DNA from: Sphingomonas sp.
GTDB taxonomy: Bacteria; Pseudomonadota; Alphaproteobacteria; Sphingomonadales; Sphingomonadaceae
DNA length: 41,928 nucleotides
Reading direction: 5' to 3'
NCBI RefSeq assembly: GCF_013816785.1
Contig: NZ_JACDDV010000012.1
Coordinates: 626 to 42,553, forward strand
Shown here: one piece after another, positions 8,590-17,129 of the stretch
Layout: every line of letters starts with the position of its first letter
Numbering within the stretch: the first letter of the stretch is position 1
The notes under the pieces: model-generated
Seen by the model: the letters and a program-made list of their open reading frames with translations, nothing else
What the model was told of the DNA's origin: nothing
Databases searched by the model: none
Program-made: the position numbers and the translations under genes

Positions 8590-9203
8590 GCGGCCGCCAT
8601 CGGTCGTGCGTCGGGCGCGCGGGCATAGATCGGCTTGCAATCGAGCATTCTCAGCAATTCGGGAAGCCGCAGCGCGTGGCTGGCGGTAGGCAATAGGTTC
8701 AACGCCTCACCCGACCCGCGCGCATCCACCAACGCGTTGGCACCGCTCCCGACCACCAGTTGGGCGGTGGTCGACGCCGCGGCCGCCTCGGGCGGTAGGT
8801 TGCGCACCGGACCGAACGGAATCAACGAATGGCGTTCAAACGACTGGACGAACAGCTCGCCGTGGCCGCCCGCCACCGCCACTGCGATCGGGCGATCGCC
8901 CGGCGGCGCGCCCGCGGCGATCAGCGCCAGCGAACTCATACCCGCCAGCGGTACGCTCCAGCCGATTGCCAGGCCATGCGCGGCGGAGATCCCGACGCGA
9001 AGCCCGGTGAAGCTGCCGGGGCCGACCCCGGCCAGCACGCGGGTCGGGATATGGCCATCCAGCATTTCGGCAATCATCGGAACGAGCCGCTCGGCATGGC
9101 CGCGGCCGATCACTTCGTCGCGCGCCGCGACGATCGTCCCATCCGGCTCCAGCAGCGCGGCGGTGCAGGCGGCGGTCGATGTGTCGAGCGCGAGGATCAG
9201 CAA
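8586..9203 (-). CDS. tsaB: tRNA t6A37 biosynthesis protein TsaB
   Basis: TsaB (205 aa) is the scaffold partner of TsaD in threonylcarbamoyl transfer to A37 of ANN-decoding tRNAs. It has the ASKHA-fold N-terminus LILALDTSTAACTAAL, the conserved HAERLVPMIAEML segment and GVGPGSFTGLRVGISAAHGLA. The stop overlaps the rimI start by 4 nt. The nfu-type gene lies 144 nt upstream on the same strand, with a small hairpin in between. Confidence 0.95.
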   Translation of the reverse strand: MLILALDTSTAACTAALLEPDGTIVAARDEVIGRGHAERLVPMIAEMLDGHIPTRVLAGVGPGSFTGLRVGISAAHGLAIGWSVPLAGMSSLALIAAGAPPGDRPIAVAVAGGHGELFVQSFERHSLIPFGPVRNLPPEAAAASTTAQLVVGSGANALVDARGSGEALNLLPTASHALRLPELLRMLDCKPIYARAPDARPMAAA

Positions 9204-9294
9204 CGTTCTCCGGACATGCCTTGGTCTATCGAGGCACAGGCGCCGTTCCCCGGCAAGGAAAAAGCGAAAATGTCAGGGCCTGATCGTTTGAGGA

Positions 9295-9313
9295 GGAAGC
9301 GCTTCGCGCTTCC
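9295..9313. repeat. Short hairpin between nfu and tsaB
   Basis: GGAAGCGC and GCGCTTCC form an 8-bp stem with a TTC loop in the 144-nt gap between the nfu-type gene and tsaB. It is not followed by a T-tract on either strand, so it may act in RNA processing or be a short palindrome rather than a terminator. Confidence 0.5.
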
Positions 9314-9347
9314 GCCGATGACGTGAACCAGGCTCTAATTAAATGCT

Positions 9348-9926
9348 CTAGACCGTTTCGATGGTCTCCACCTCGGGGACGTAATGCTTGATCAGCCCCT
9401 CGATCCCGCGTTTCAGCGTCACCGCCGACGACGGGCAACCCGCGCAGGCGCCCTGCATCGTCAGGTAGAGTTTACCATCGCGGTAGCCATGATAGACGAT
9501 ATCGCCGCCGTCCTGCGCGACCGCCGGGCGGACACGGGTTTCCAGCAGATCCTTGATCTGGTCGATGATATCGGCGTCGGCGGGGTCTTCCTCAAAGTCG
9601 GTCGCTCCATCGGAGGCGATCTCGATCCCCGCCGCGCTGCCTTGCCGAAACAGCGGCGCACCCAGGGAAAAATGGTCGAGCAGGACCGAGATGACGTCGG
9701 GCTCAAGCAATTCCCATTCGACCGTCGGCGCGGCCGATACCGAGACGAAATCGCGCCCGAAATAGACGCCATCGACCTGGCCGGTGGCGAACAAGGCTTC
9801 GGCGAGCGGGCTGGCCTCGGCGGCGTCGGCATTGGGAAAGTCGCGCCCGCCGGCCTCCATCACGGTGCGGCCGGGCAGGAATTTGCGGGTCGCCGGGTTT
9901 GGCGTCTTTTCGATCTCGATCAGCAT
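9348..9926 (-). CDS. NifU-like (Nfu) iron-sulfur carrier protein
   Basis: Nfu-type Fe-S scaffold/carrier of 192 aa. The N-terminal Nfu domain starts MLIEIEKTPNPATRKFLPG, and the C-terminal NifU domain holds the cluster-binding CxxC (GACAGCPSS, Cys161 and Cys164) after RPAVAQDGGDIVY. This two-domain layout matches mitochondrial NFU1 and its alphaproteobacterial relatives. Such proteins deliver 4Fe-4S clusters to enzymes such as aconitase and lipoyl synthase. It starts 31 nt after the mmsB stop, so it may be read through from the valine operon. Confidence 0.93.
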   Translation of the reverse strand: MLIEIEKTPNPATRKFLPGRTVMEAGGRDFPNADAAEASPLAEALFATGQVDGVYFGRDFVSVSAAPTVEWELLEPDVISVLLDHFSLGAPLFRQGSAAGIEIASDGATDFEEDPADADIIDQIKDLLETRVRPAVAQDGGDIVYHGYRDGKLYLTMQGACAGCPSSAVTLKRGIEGLIKHYVPEVETIETV

Positions 9927-9957
9927 GGTCGCGATGTGGCCCTCAACCGCTTCGCAA

Positions 9958-10860
9958 TCAAGACTTCTCGGCAGGCGCGATCCAGCTGTCGTCGATCATC
10001 TTGATCAGCGCCGAGAAATCCCGGGCACCGCCGCCGCGGTCGACGAAGCGCTGGTAAAGCTCTTCCGCCTCGCCGCCCATCGGCGTGTAGGCGCCGGCCG
10101 CCTGCGCGGCTTCCATCGCCAATTTGAGGTCCTTGAGCATCAGCGCGGCGGCGAACCCACCCTGGTAATCGCGGTCGGCGGGGGTTTGCGGACCGACGCC
10201 GGGCACCGGGCAGTAGCTCGTCATCGACCAACTCTGCCCGCTCGCCTTGGACGATATGTCGTAGAACGTCTGGAGGTCCAGGCCAAGCTTTCCGGCCAGC
10301 ACGAACGCCTCGCAGGTTGCCGCCATGGTCGCGCCGAGCAGCATATTGTTGCAGATTTTTGCCGCCTGGCCCGCGCCCGGACCGCCGGCGTGAATCACCG
10401 CCTTGCCCATCTTTTCCAGGAACGGCCGGGCTCGTTCAAAGCCGTCGTCCGACCCGCCAATCATGAAGGTCAACGTGCCGCCGTCGGCCGCGGCGATGCC
10501 GCCCGACACAGGCGCGTCGACCATGGTGTAGCCCGCCGCCTGCGCTTCGCCCTCGACCGCCTTGGCGGTGGCGACGTCGATCGTCGAGCAGTCCATCAGG
10601 ATGGCGGATTTGGGCGCGTTGAGCAGCACGTTGGTGCGGAAAACCTCGGCGACATGCTTGCCCGCGGGGAGCATCGTCACGACCGCTTCGGCATCCTTTA
10701 TCGCGGCTTCGGCGCTTTTAGCGACGGTGCAGCCATTGGCCTTGGCCCGGTCGAGCGCATCCTGGCTCAAGTCGAAGGCGACCACCTTATGCCCCGCCTT
10801 GGCGAGGTTCGCGGCCATCCCGCCACCCATGTTGCCTAATCCGATGAATGCGATCCTCAT
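9958..10860 (-). CDS. mmsB: 3-hydroxyisobutyrate dehydrogenase
   Basis: NAD-dependent enzyme oxidising 3-hydroxyisobutyrate to methylmalonate semialdehyde, the penultimate step of valine degradation. The 300-aa protein has the Rossmann motif and family signature FIGLGNMGGGMAANLAKAGH (residues 5-24), the substrate loop DAPVSGG (about 115-121) and the catalytic Lys168 in AGQAAKICNNMLLG. The ATG at 10860 is chosen; a frame open to 10929 would add a non-conserved stretch overlapping the arginase-like gene. It follows that gene by 10 nt in the same operon as the other valine genes. Confidence 0.93.
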   Translation of the reverse strand: MRIAFIGLGNMGGGMAANLAKAGHKVVAFDLSQDALDRAKANGCTVAKSAEAAIKDAEAVVTMLPAGKHVAEVFRTNVLLNAPKSAILMDCSTIDVATAKAVEGEAQAAGYTMVDAPVSGGIAAADGGTLTFMIGGSDDGFERARPFLEKMGKAVIHAGGPGAGQAAKICNNMLLGATMAATCEAFVLAGKLGLDLQTFYDISSKASGQSWSMTSYCPVPGVGPQTPADRDYQGGFAAALMLKDLKLAMEAAQAAGAYTPMGGEAEELYQRFVDRGGGARDFSALIKMIDDSWIAPAEKS

Positions 10861-10870
10861 AGTATCTTCC

Positions 10871-11677
10871 TTATCGCCCCACGACCGCGTCACAGAGCCG
10901 CTCGATGACTTTGCTTCCTTCCTGCGCATCTTGATCGTTCGCAGGGGCGAACTCCGTCACGGTGAAGCCAACTACGTCGCTTTCGCGCGCGATTCTATGC
11001 ACCAGCGAGATGGCGTCTTCGACCGGTAATCCGCCGGGCACGCCGTATGCGAGATACGGAAATTCGGCGGGATCGAGTACGTCGAGATCGAAATGGATGT
11101 GCACCGGGCCCTCAACGCGCATGTCCGGGTCGAGGGTTTTGAGATCGTGCGCACGCTGGAACTGCCATTCGCCTTCATCGCCGATCCGGATGCCGAAGTA
11201 ACGGAATTGTGTTGGACTGACGGGCGAACGTAGCCGGCTGCGAATGGGCCCTGGCGCCTGGCCCATGATCGCACTCACCGGCATTCCGTGAAAGCTCCCG
11301 CTTGGCGAAGTTTCAGGCGTGTTCGTGTCGAGATGGGTGTCGATCCAGATCACATTGAGGCTTGGGTAAAGACCGTTGAGATAGTCGATCACGGCAATAT
11401 CCACGGCGCAATCGCCGCCCGCCGTTAGCACGCGTTTAGGACGGTGGGTGCCCATGATTTCCTGAGCGCTGCAAAACTGGTCGAAGATCGCGCCCCAACG
11501 CTTAACCCCGTAGGCATCGCTGTCGTCGTCGCTCAACTGAACCGATGCGACAGGTCCGAACCGCGCACAGACCTGTTCGACCGCTCGGGCCCCGCGAAGC
11601 AGGTTCTCGTAGCGCGCGGACCCCTGCCATTGGGGATAGGCGAGCACCAAGTCGAACGCTTGAGGGTGCGGCTGCAT
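10871..11677 (-). CDS. Arginase/ureohydrolase-family protein with altered metal site
   Basis: Ureohydrolase-fold protein of 268 aa. It shows the segments WIDTHLDTNTPETSPSGSFH (metal ligands Asp113, His115, Asp117) and HFDLDVLDP (Asp197, Asp199). The first ligand motif reads AGGDC (Cys90) where classical arginases have GGDH, so one Mn-binding His appears to be replaced by Cys. Substrate (arginine, agmatine, another guanidino compound) cannot be assigned. The ATG directly abuts the enoyl-CoA hydratase TAA with no gap, and mmsB follows 10 nt later. It is thus embedded in the valine-degradation operon without an obvious metabolic link. Confidence 0.8.
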   Translation of the reverse strand: MQPHPQAFDLVLAYPQWQGSARYENLLRGARAVEQVCARFGPVASVQLSDDDSDAYGVKRWGAIFDQFCSAQEIMGTHRPKRVLTAGGDCAVDIAVIDYLNGLYPSLNVIWIDTHLDTNTPETSPSGSFHGMPVSAIMGQAPGPIRSRLRSPVSPTQFRYFGIRIGDEGEWQFQRAHDLKTLDPDMRVEGPVHIHFDLDVLDPAEFPYLAYGVPGGLPVEDAISLVHRIARESDVVGFTVTEFAPANDQDAQEGSKVIERLCDAVVGR

Positions 11678-12451
11678 TTACCGTCCGCTCCAATTACCTG
11701 GTCGTTTCTCGACGAACGCAGCCATGCCTTCCTTCTGGTCGGCGGTGCCGAACAGGCCGTGGAACAGCCGCCGCTCGAAATTGATCCCTTGGGCGAGCGG
11801 GAGCTCGAATGCGGCGTTGACCATTTCCTTGGTCGCGATTGCCGCCAGCGGGGCCATACCCGCGATTGCCTCGGCGGTCTTCAGCGCTTCGTCGAGCAGT
11901 TCGGCGGCGGGAACGACCTTCGCCACCAGCCCGGCGCGCTCGGCCTCCTCGGCGCCCATCATCCGGCCGGTCAGGCACATCTCCATCGCCTTGGCCTTGC
12001 CGACTGCCCAGGTCAGCCGCTGCGAGCCGCCCATGCCCGGGGTCACACCCAGCTTGATCTCGGGCTGGCCAAACTTCGCCGTGTCGGCGGCAATGATGAA
12101 GTCGGCCATCATCGCCACTTCGCAGCCGCCGCCCAAGGCGAAGCCCGCGACCGCCGCGATCCATGGCTTGCGGGTGCGCGTGACCTGTTCCCAACCGGCG
12201 AAGAAGTTCGATCCGTACATGTCCGCGAAGTTTTGCGCCTGCATCTCCTTGATGTCGGCTCCTGCGGCGAACGCCTTTTCGGACCCGGTCAGGACAAGGC
12301 AGCGCTGGCCAGCTTCAGCGTCATAGGCCGCGAACGCCGCGATCAATTCCTTGAGCACGGTCGAATTCAGCGCGTTCAGCGCCTGCGGGCGATTGAGCGT
12401 GACGAGGGTCACCGCGCCGCGCTGCTCGACCAACAGGGTTTCGTAGGTCAT
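11678..12451 (-). CDS. Enoyl-CoA hydratase (crotonase family)
   Basis: Crotonase-fold enoyl-CoA hydratase of 257 aa, probably hydrating methacrylyl-CoA to 3-hydroxyisobutyryl-CoA in valine degradation. Both catalytic glutamates are present: Glu111 in GGGCEVAM and Glu131 in FGQPEIKLG. The oxyanion-hole segment AAGADIKEM is also present. Two starts are possible, GTG at 12457 and ATG at 12451. A clear GGGAG (12457-12461) lies 5 nt before the ATG and overlaps the GTG, so ATG is chosen. The stop abuts the arginase-like gene. Confidence 0.92.
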   Translation of the reverse strand: MTYETLLVEQRGAVTLVTLNRPQALNALNSTVLKELIAAFAAYDAEAGQRCLVLTGSEKAFAAGADIKEMQAQNFADMYGSNFFAGWEQVTRTRKPWIAAVAGFALGGGCEVAMMADFIIAADTAKFGQPEIKLGVTPGMGGSQRLTWAVGKAKAMEMCLTGRMMGAEEAERAGLVAKVVPAAELLDEALKTAEAIAGMAPLAAIATKEMVNAAFELPLAQGINFERRLFHGLFGTADQKEGMAAFVEKRPGNWSGR

Positions 12452-12460
12452 TGTCACTCC

Positions 12461-13561
12461 CTAAAAATCGAGCGGCCGCCACTGCTCCTCGACTGGCAGC
12501 GGCTCAAAGAAGGCGTCGACGTCGCGCTCGCCGATCGCCTCGGGCCGGGTCGGGTGCCAGTTGGGCGCACCGTCCTTATCGATCAGCAATGCGCGTACGC
12601 CTTCGCGAAAATCGGGATGGCGGATCATGCGGACCATGATTCCATATTCCATCCGCATCTCGTCGACGAAATGGAGTTGATAGGGGCTTTCGACCAGCAT
12701 CTTGAGGCTGACCTTGCACGCCATCGGCGATTTTTTGGCGATCGACGCCGCTTCCTTGGCGCACCATTCGTCCCCCTCCGCCACGCCGACATTGAGCGCC
12801 TCGAGAATTTCCTCGAGCCTGTCGCTGGCGAAGTAGCGGTCGATCTTGTTCAAATTGCCGGTGATCCGCGCCTCAGGGACCTGCTCTTCCGAAAGCTCGT
12901 CGAGGATCGCCTCGACCCGGAACGGCTGGGCGATGATCCGTTCCTTGGCTTCCTCCAGCCGGTCGGACGCGAGATAATGCGTCGCCAGCCTGAGCTTAAG
13001 ACATTCTGCGCCATCGAGCCGCGCCCCGGTCAGTGCCAGGAATTGCGCCAGGCGCCCGCGCAGCCGCGACAGGTAGCGGCCACCGCCGACATCTGGGAAA
13101 ATGCCGATCGTCGTCTCGGGCATCGCCAGCACCGTGCGCTCGGTCGCGACGCGGTAGCGGCACGGGCAAGCGATGCCGACCCCGCCGCCCATCGTCACCC
13201 CGTCCATGAAGGCGACGCCGGGCTTGGGGTAGGTATATTCGAGGTGATTGAGGCGATATTCGTCGAAGAAGAAGGCGCGCGCGGCGGCTTCATGACCCTC
13301 GACGCTGTTGGCAATGTCAACCACATCGCCCCCAGCGCAGAATCCGCGATTTAATTTGGGATCGCCGTCCGGCTTGGCGGCATGATCGATCAGGATGATC
13401 CGCACTTCGGGATCATCACGCCATTCGATCAGCGCCGACGCCATGTCGCGCACCATTTGCCGGTTGAGGCTGTGCAGCGCCTTGGGCCGATTGAGCCGCA
13501 GCCGCCCGGCCGAGCCCTGCTTGATCGCCAGCACGTCGGAAGAAATGGTCGCCATGTCCAT
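12461..13561 (-). CDS. 3-hydroxyisobutyryl-CoA hydrolase
   Basis: Crotonase-family thioesterase releasing 3-hydroxyisobutyrate from its CoA ester, which keeps toxic methacrylyl-CoA low during valine breakdown. The HIBCH signature MPETTIGIFPDVGGGRYL is present, with catalytic Glu149 and Asp157 in the normal spacing. RGFCAGGDVVDI and DGVTMGGGVGIA form the oxyanion and substrate loops. The product is 366 aa from the ATG at 13561, which overlaps the phaC stop by one base; a GTG at 13564 is the alternative. The gene lies between phaC and the enoyl-CoA hydratase. Confidence 0.93.
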   Translation of the reverse strand: MDMATISSDVLAIKQGSAGRLRLNRPKALHSLNRQMVRDMASALIEWRDDPEVRIILIDHAAKPDGDPKLNRGFCAGGDVVDIANSVEGHEAAARAFFFDEYRLNHLEYTYPKPGVAFMDGVTMGGGVGIACPCRYRVATERTVLAMPETTIGIFPDVGGGRYLSRLRGRLAQFLALTGARLDGAECLKLRLATHYLASDRLEEAKERIIAQPFRVEAILDELSEEQVPEARITGNLNKIDRYFASDRLEEILEALNVGVAEGDEWCAKEAASIAKKSPMACKVSLKMLVESPYQLHFVDEMRMEYGIMVRMIRHPDFREGVRALLIDKDGAPNWHPTRPEAIGERDVDAFFEPLPVEEQWRPLDF

Positions 13562-15243
13562 CACGCCATCGTCGCGTAGCGGCCGGGGGCGGGCTCAATC
13601 CCGTCGGCGATGGTTCGCGCCGCGACCTGCTTGCCGCCGCCCTTGGCAGTGAGCCATTGCGTCCAGTGCGGCCACCAGCTGCCCTCGTATCGGGTCGCGC
13701 TTGATAGCCAGTCGACCGCCGCCCCGGGCTGGTCGGCGTTGGTCCAATAGCCGTGCTTGTTGGCGGCCGGCGGGTTGATCACCCCGGCGTTGTGCCCCGA
13801 CCCGCCCAAGATGAAGTCGGCGCCGATGTCGCGAGCGCCGCGATAGACCGCTTCCCACGCCGATACATGATCGTCCTTCAAGGCGATGACCAGCATCGGG
13901 GCCGTTATGTCGGCGAGATCGATCGCGGTCCCGCGCACCTCGAACCCCGCCGGATCGCGCAAGCGATTGTTGAGCAGCAGGTCGCGGTTGTAGCTTTTGA
14001 GGAACGCCGTTGGGATCCGCGCGCCATCCTCGAACCAATAAAGCAGGTCGGAGTGGGGCGCCGGTTTGTCGAGCAGGTAATGCTGGACCACCGACGACCA
14101 GATCAAATCGTTGGCGCGCATCGCCGCGAAGAGCCGCTGCAGCTCGACGCTGTCGATATAACCCTGCCCCTCGAGATGATCCTCGAGTGCGGCCAGATGC
14201 CCTTCGTGGACGAACGCCGACCAGTCGCGCATGTCGGCGAAATCGACCAGACTCCCGATCAGCGTCGCCGAATGCGCTTCCTTTCCACGCCCCTTCGCCG
14301 CCAGCCACGCGAGCGCGATCGCGACCAATGTCCCGCCAAGGCAGAAGGCGAACAGGTCGGGCGCGACGCCGGTCCGCTCCCGAGCCACCTCGATCGCGCG
14401 AACCACCCCGTCGAGCACATAATCCTCGACGCCCTTGGCCTTGAGTTCGGGCCCAGGGTTGACCCAGCTGACGACGAACACGGTGCGGCCTTCGTCGACC
14501 AGCCATTTGACCAGGCTTTGGCGCGGCACCAGGTCGATCATATAGTAGCGGTTCACCAGCGGTGGGACGTAGAGCAAGGGCTCGGTCGCGACCTTCTCGG
14601 TGGCCGGCGTATATTGGATCAGCTGGAAGAGTTCGTTTTCGAATACCACCTCGCCCGGCGTCGCGGCGATGGTCTTGCCCTTTTCGAACGCGTCGGGATC
14701 GGTCCGCCGCTGGACGATGCCCTTGCCGCTCGACACATCCTCGAGGAAATGGGCGAATCCCTGGACCAGATTGGCACCGCCCGTCTCCTTGATCCGCTTG
14801 ACCACGTCGGGATTGGTCGCGGCATGGTTGCTTGGGCTGACGGCATTGAGATATTGGTCGAGCAGGAAGCGCACCATCGCTTGGCCATTGCCCTCGTCGC
14901 CGCCGAGCGAGACGACCTCGCGCAATTGCTGCGAAGCGAGGAGATAGGCATCGCGTAGCGATCGATAATAAGCATCGTCCTGCCACTCGGGCGCTGAGAA
15001 ACGCCGGTCGCGCGGCTTTTCGCCGGCCTGGTTGGCGAGCGCGCCGATCCAGAAATCGCCCCATTGCTTAGCCGCCTCGACCTGCACCCGCATCAGGTCG
15101 GCCGGCCGCATCGCCAGCCCCATCGCGAACTCGTTGGTTGCCCGGGCGATAGCGAACGGATCGAACGGCATGGTCGCCTTGACCTCGCCTTTCATCATCT
15201 TCTCTGCCGCCTCGGTCAGGCGGCGGGTCAAGTCGCCAATCAC
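13561..15243 (-). CDS. phaC: Poly(3-hydroxyalkanoate) synthase, class I-like
   Basis: PHA synthase of 560 aa polymerising (R)-3-hydroxyacyl-CoA into storage polyester granules. It has the PhaC N-terminal domain and an alpha/beta-hydrolase catalytic domain. The likely triad is Cys301 in FAFCLGGTL, Asp458 in LKDDHVSAW and His484 in GSGHNAGVINPP. The box reads A-F-C-L-G-G rather than the usual G-x-C-x-G-G. The start is GTG at 15243, whose GTGA overlaps the acyl-CoA dehydrogenase stop by 4 nt. The stop overlaps the next gene. Its place inside the valine operon suggests that catabolic acyl-CoAs may feed polymer synthesis; that is inference. Confidence 0.93.
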   Translation of the reverse strand: MIGDLTRRLTEAAEKMMKGEVKATMPFDPFAIARATNEFAMGLAMRPADLMRVQVEAAKQWGDFWIGALANQAGEKPRDRRFSAPEWQDDAYYRSLRDAYLLASQQLREVVSLGGDEGNGQAMVRFLLDQYLNAVSPSNHAATNPDVVKRIKETGGANLVQGFAHFLEDVSSGKGIVQRRTDPDAFEKGKTIAATPGEVVFENELFQLIQYTPATEKVATEPLLYVPPLVNRYYMIDLVPRQSLVKWLVDEGRTVFVVSWVNPGPELKAKGVEDYVLDGVVRAIEVARERTGVAPDLFAFCLGGTLVAIALAWLAAKGRGKEAHSATLIGSLVDFADMRDWSAFVHEGHLAALEDHLEGQGYIDSVELQRLFAAMRANDLIWSSVVQHYLLDKPAPHSDLLYWFEDGARIPTAFLKSYNRDLLLNNRLRDPAGFEVRGTAIDLADITAPMLVIALKDDHVSAWEAVYRGARDIGADFILGGSGHNAGVINPPAANKHGYWTNADQPGAAVDWLSSATRYEGSWWPHWTQWLTAKGGGKQVAARTIADGIEPAPGRYATMA

Positions 15244-16388
15244 TGCCGCGTCAGCTCCCGCCCGACGATCATTCTCATCACCTGGTTGGTGCCCTCGAGG
15301 ATCGAATGGACGCGGAGGTCGCGCCAGAATCGCTCGATCGGATAATCCTGCAAATAGCCGTAGCCGCCGTGCAGCTGTAGCGCCCGGTCGACCACCGAGC
15401 TTCCAGTGTCAGTCGCCAGCCGCTTGGCCATCGCCGCAAATTTGGTCTTGTCGGGGTCGTTGGCGGTGACCTTGGCCGCCGCGACGTAGAGCAGCATTCG
15501 CGCTGCCTGAAGCTCGGTCTCCATGTCCGCGAGCATGAACTGGGTGTTCTGGAAATCGGCGATCGCCTTGCCGAACTGCTTGCGCTCCTTGGTATAGTTG
15601 ACGGCCTCGTCGAGGCAGCGCTGCGCCCCGCCCAATGAGCAGGCGCCGATGTTGAGCCGCCCGCCGTCAAGGCCCATCATGGCAATGCGAAAACCCTCGC
15701 CTTCGCCGCCGACGCGGTTGGCGACCGGCACCCGGACCTCATCGAAATTGACCTGCGCCGTCGGCTGCGAATGCCAACCGAGCTTCTTCTCCTGCGCGCC
15801 GAAGCTGACGCCTGGCATATCTTTTTCGATCACCAGCGCGCTGATGCCCTTGGGCCCGTCCTCACCGGTGCGGACCATGGTGACGTATACCTCATTCTCG
15901 CCGGCGCCTGAAATGAACGCCTTCGAGCCCGAGACGACATAGTCGTCGCCGTCCTTAACCGCCTTGGTCTTGAGCGCCGCCGCGTCGGAGCCGGACGACG
16001 GTTCGGTCAGGCAATAGCTGCCGATCCGCTCCATGCTGATCATGGAGGGCAAGTACTTCGCCTTGACCTCGACCGATCCGAAGCGGTCGATCATCCAGCT
16101 CGCCATATTGTGGATCGAGATGAAAGCGCTGGTCGACGGGCAGCCGTAGGCCATAGCCTCCATGATCAGCGCTGCTTCCAATCGCCCGAGCCCGATCCCG
16201 CCGCTCTCCTCCGACACATAGATCGACCCGAAGCCCAGCTCGGCCGCGGCGCGGATCGTATCGCGCGGGAAGATATGCTTCTCGTCCCACTCGGCCGCGA
16301 GCGGGGTGATCGCGTCGGCGGTGAATTTCTGCGCCATCTCCTGGATCTGGCGCTGGTCGTCGGTGAGGTCGAACTGGGTCGCCATCAT
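15240..16388 (-). CDS. Acyl-CoA dehydrogenase, likely isobutyryl-CoA dehydrogenase
   Basis: FAD-dependent acyl-CoA dehydrogenase of 382 aa, probably oxidising isobutyryl-CoA to methacrylyl-CoA in valine degradation. Key segments are YCLTEPSSGSDAAALKT (FAD/substrate binding), ERKQFGKAIADFQ, QLHGGYGYL and the catalytic Glu365 in SILEGTNQV. The pathway role comes from its neighbours. It begins ATGATG, overlapping the stop of the SDR gene. Its codons for QFDLTDDQRQIQEMAQKF and the next few residues lie in a 72-bp segment repeated exactly 888 bp upstream. The present start therefore appears to have been rebuilt after an insertion. Confidence 0.93.
   Translation of the reverse strand: MMATQFDLTDDQRQIQEMAQKFTADAITPLAAEWDEKHIFPRDTIRAAAELGFGSIYVSEESGGIGLGRLEAALIMEAMAYGCPSTSAFISIHNMASWMIDRFGSVEVKAKYLPSMISMERIGSYCLTEPSSGSDAAALKTKAVKDGDDYVVSGSKAFISGAGENEVYVTMVRTGEDGPKGISALVIEKDMPGVSFGAQEKKLGWHSQPTAQVNFDEVRVPVANRVGGEGEGFRIAMMGLDGGRLNIGACSLGGAQRCLDEAVNYTKERKQFGKAIADFQNTQFMLADMETELQAARMLLYVAAAKVTANDPDKTKFAAMAKRLATDTGSSVVDRALQLHGGYGYLQDYPIERFWRDLRVHSILEGTNQVMRMIVGRELTRQ
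16306..16377. repeat. 72-bp direct repeat, copy 1 (in acyl-CoA dehydrogenase)
   Basis: Identical over 72 bp to 17194-17265 and in the same orientation. It encodes residues from QFDLTDDQ through TADAIT of the full-length acyl-CoA dehydrogenase. Together the two copies bracket the SDR gene. Confidence 0.95.
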
Positions 16389-17125
16389 ATTACCTTGGAT
16401 AAAAGTTCAGGAAACGCGCTGAAGGCATCGTCCTGAGGCTCGTAGCCCAACCGGCGCCTGGTGTCGTCTAAGGCAAGGCGCTTCAAGCGGTTATTGGAGA
16501 TTCCGTTGGCGACCAAGAAACCCTCCACGGGAGCCTCCAACGCCCGCTGAAAGAGCTGAATCGCGTCGCGCGGGCTTAGCCAAGCCGTCAGGTCCCGAAG
16601 GGTCAGGAGGTTCGGCGACTCATAAGGCTCGAACGCCCCGATTCGAAGCGCCACGACAGACATCGTCCCCAAAGACGCGTAATAAGCGCCTAACGCCTCG
16701 CCGAACGCTTTGGTCGCGCCATAAAGGTTCGCCGGCTTTGGCAGCACGTCTGACCTTAATTGAAGGTCAAGCGGATAGCCCTCTATAACTTGCGCGCTGG
16801 ATGCGAACACGAGGCGCCGGATATTAAATTTAGACGCTTGCTCGTATATTCTTTGCGTCGCCAAGATGTTCGCCGGCAGCAATTCATCGAAAGAGGCCGA
16901 GGCATGGGGAATGGCCGCGAGGTGAATAATGGCATCAACGTCCAAAAAAGCGGCGTTCGGCAATTCTTGTCGCACAATGTCGATCGAAATGAATTCGTCT
17001 TGGCTTCCCAAATCAATGTCGCATTCCGCGCGATCGATCAGTACGAGCCGGAATTTTTCGCGAAAGGCATTGGACAACACTCGACCAATTCGGCCCATCG
17101 CACCCGTTATCATCACTCGTTTCAT
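16385..17125 (-). CDS. NAD(P)-dependent SDR, uronate dehydrogenase/epimerase-like
   Basis: Extended SDR-type oxidoreductase of 246 aa. It has the dinucleotide motif TGAMGRIG (7-14), IIHLAAIPH, Ser109/Ser110 in VFASSAQ and the YxxxK pair Tyr135/Lys139. The pattern of NILATQRIYE, LVFASS, LYGATKAFGEAL, LRIGAFEP and LTAWLSPRDAIQL resembles uronate dehydrogenases. UDP-sugar epimerase relatives are the alternative. Its base composition is visibly more AT-rich than its neighbours, which suggests transfer. It sits between exact 72-bp copies of the acyl-CoA dehydrogenase 5' end. Its start is 4 nt after the stop of the truncated copy, and its stop overlaps the rebuilt start. Confidence 0.8.
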   Translation of the reverse strand: MKRVMITGAMGRIGRVLSNAFREKFRLVLIDRAECDIDLGSQDEFISIDIVRQELPNAAFLDVDAIIHLAAIPHASASFDELLPANILATQRIYEQASKFNIRRLVFASSAQVIEGYPLDLQLRSDVLPKPANLYGATKAFGEALGAYYASLGTMSVVALRIGAFEPYESPNLLTLRDLTAWLSPRDAIQLFQRALEAPVEGFLVANGISNNRLKRLALDDTRRRLGYEPQDDAFSAFPELLSKVI

Positions 17126-17129
17126 GATC

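Noticed and set aside
9295-9313. Hairpin as an intrinsic terminator between nfu and tsaB
   Set aside because: No T-tract follows the stem in the direction of transcription.
11444-13354. 636-codon open frame on the plus strand across the hydratase and hydrolase genes
   Set aside because: It is antisense to two clearly recognised crotonase-family genes, is His/Arg/Asp-rich, and shows no family motif. Long antisense frames are expected at this GC content.
13753-14958. 401-codon plus-strand frame antisense to phaC
   Set aside because: phaC has its catalytic residues and overlapping neighbours; the antisense frame has no recognisable domain.
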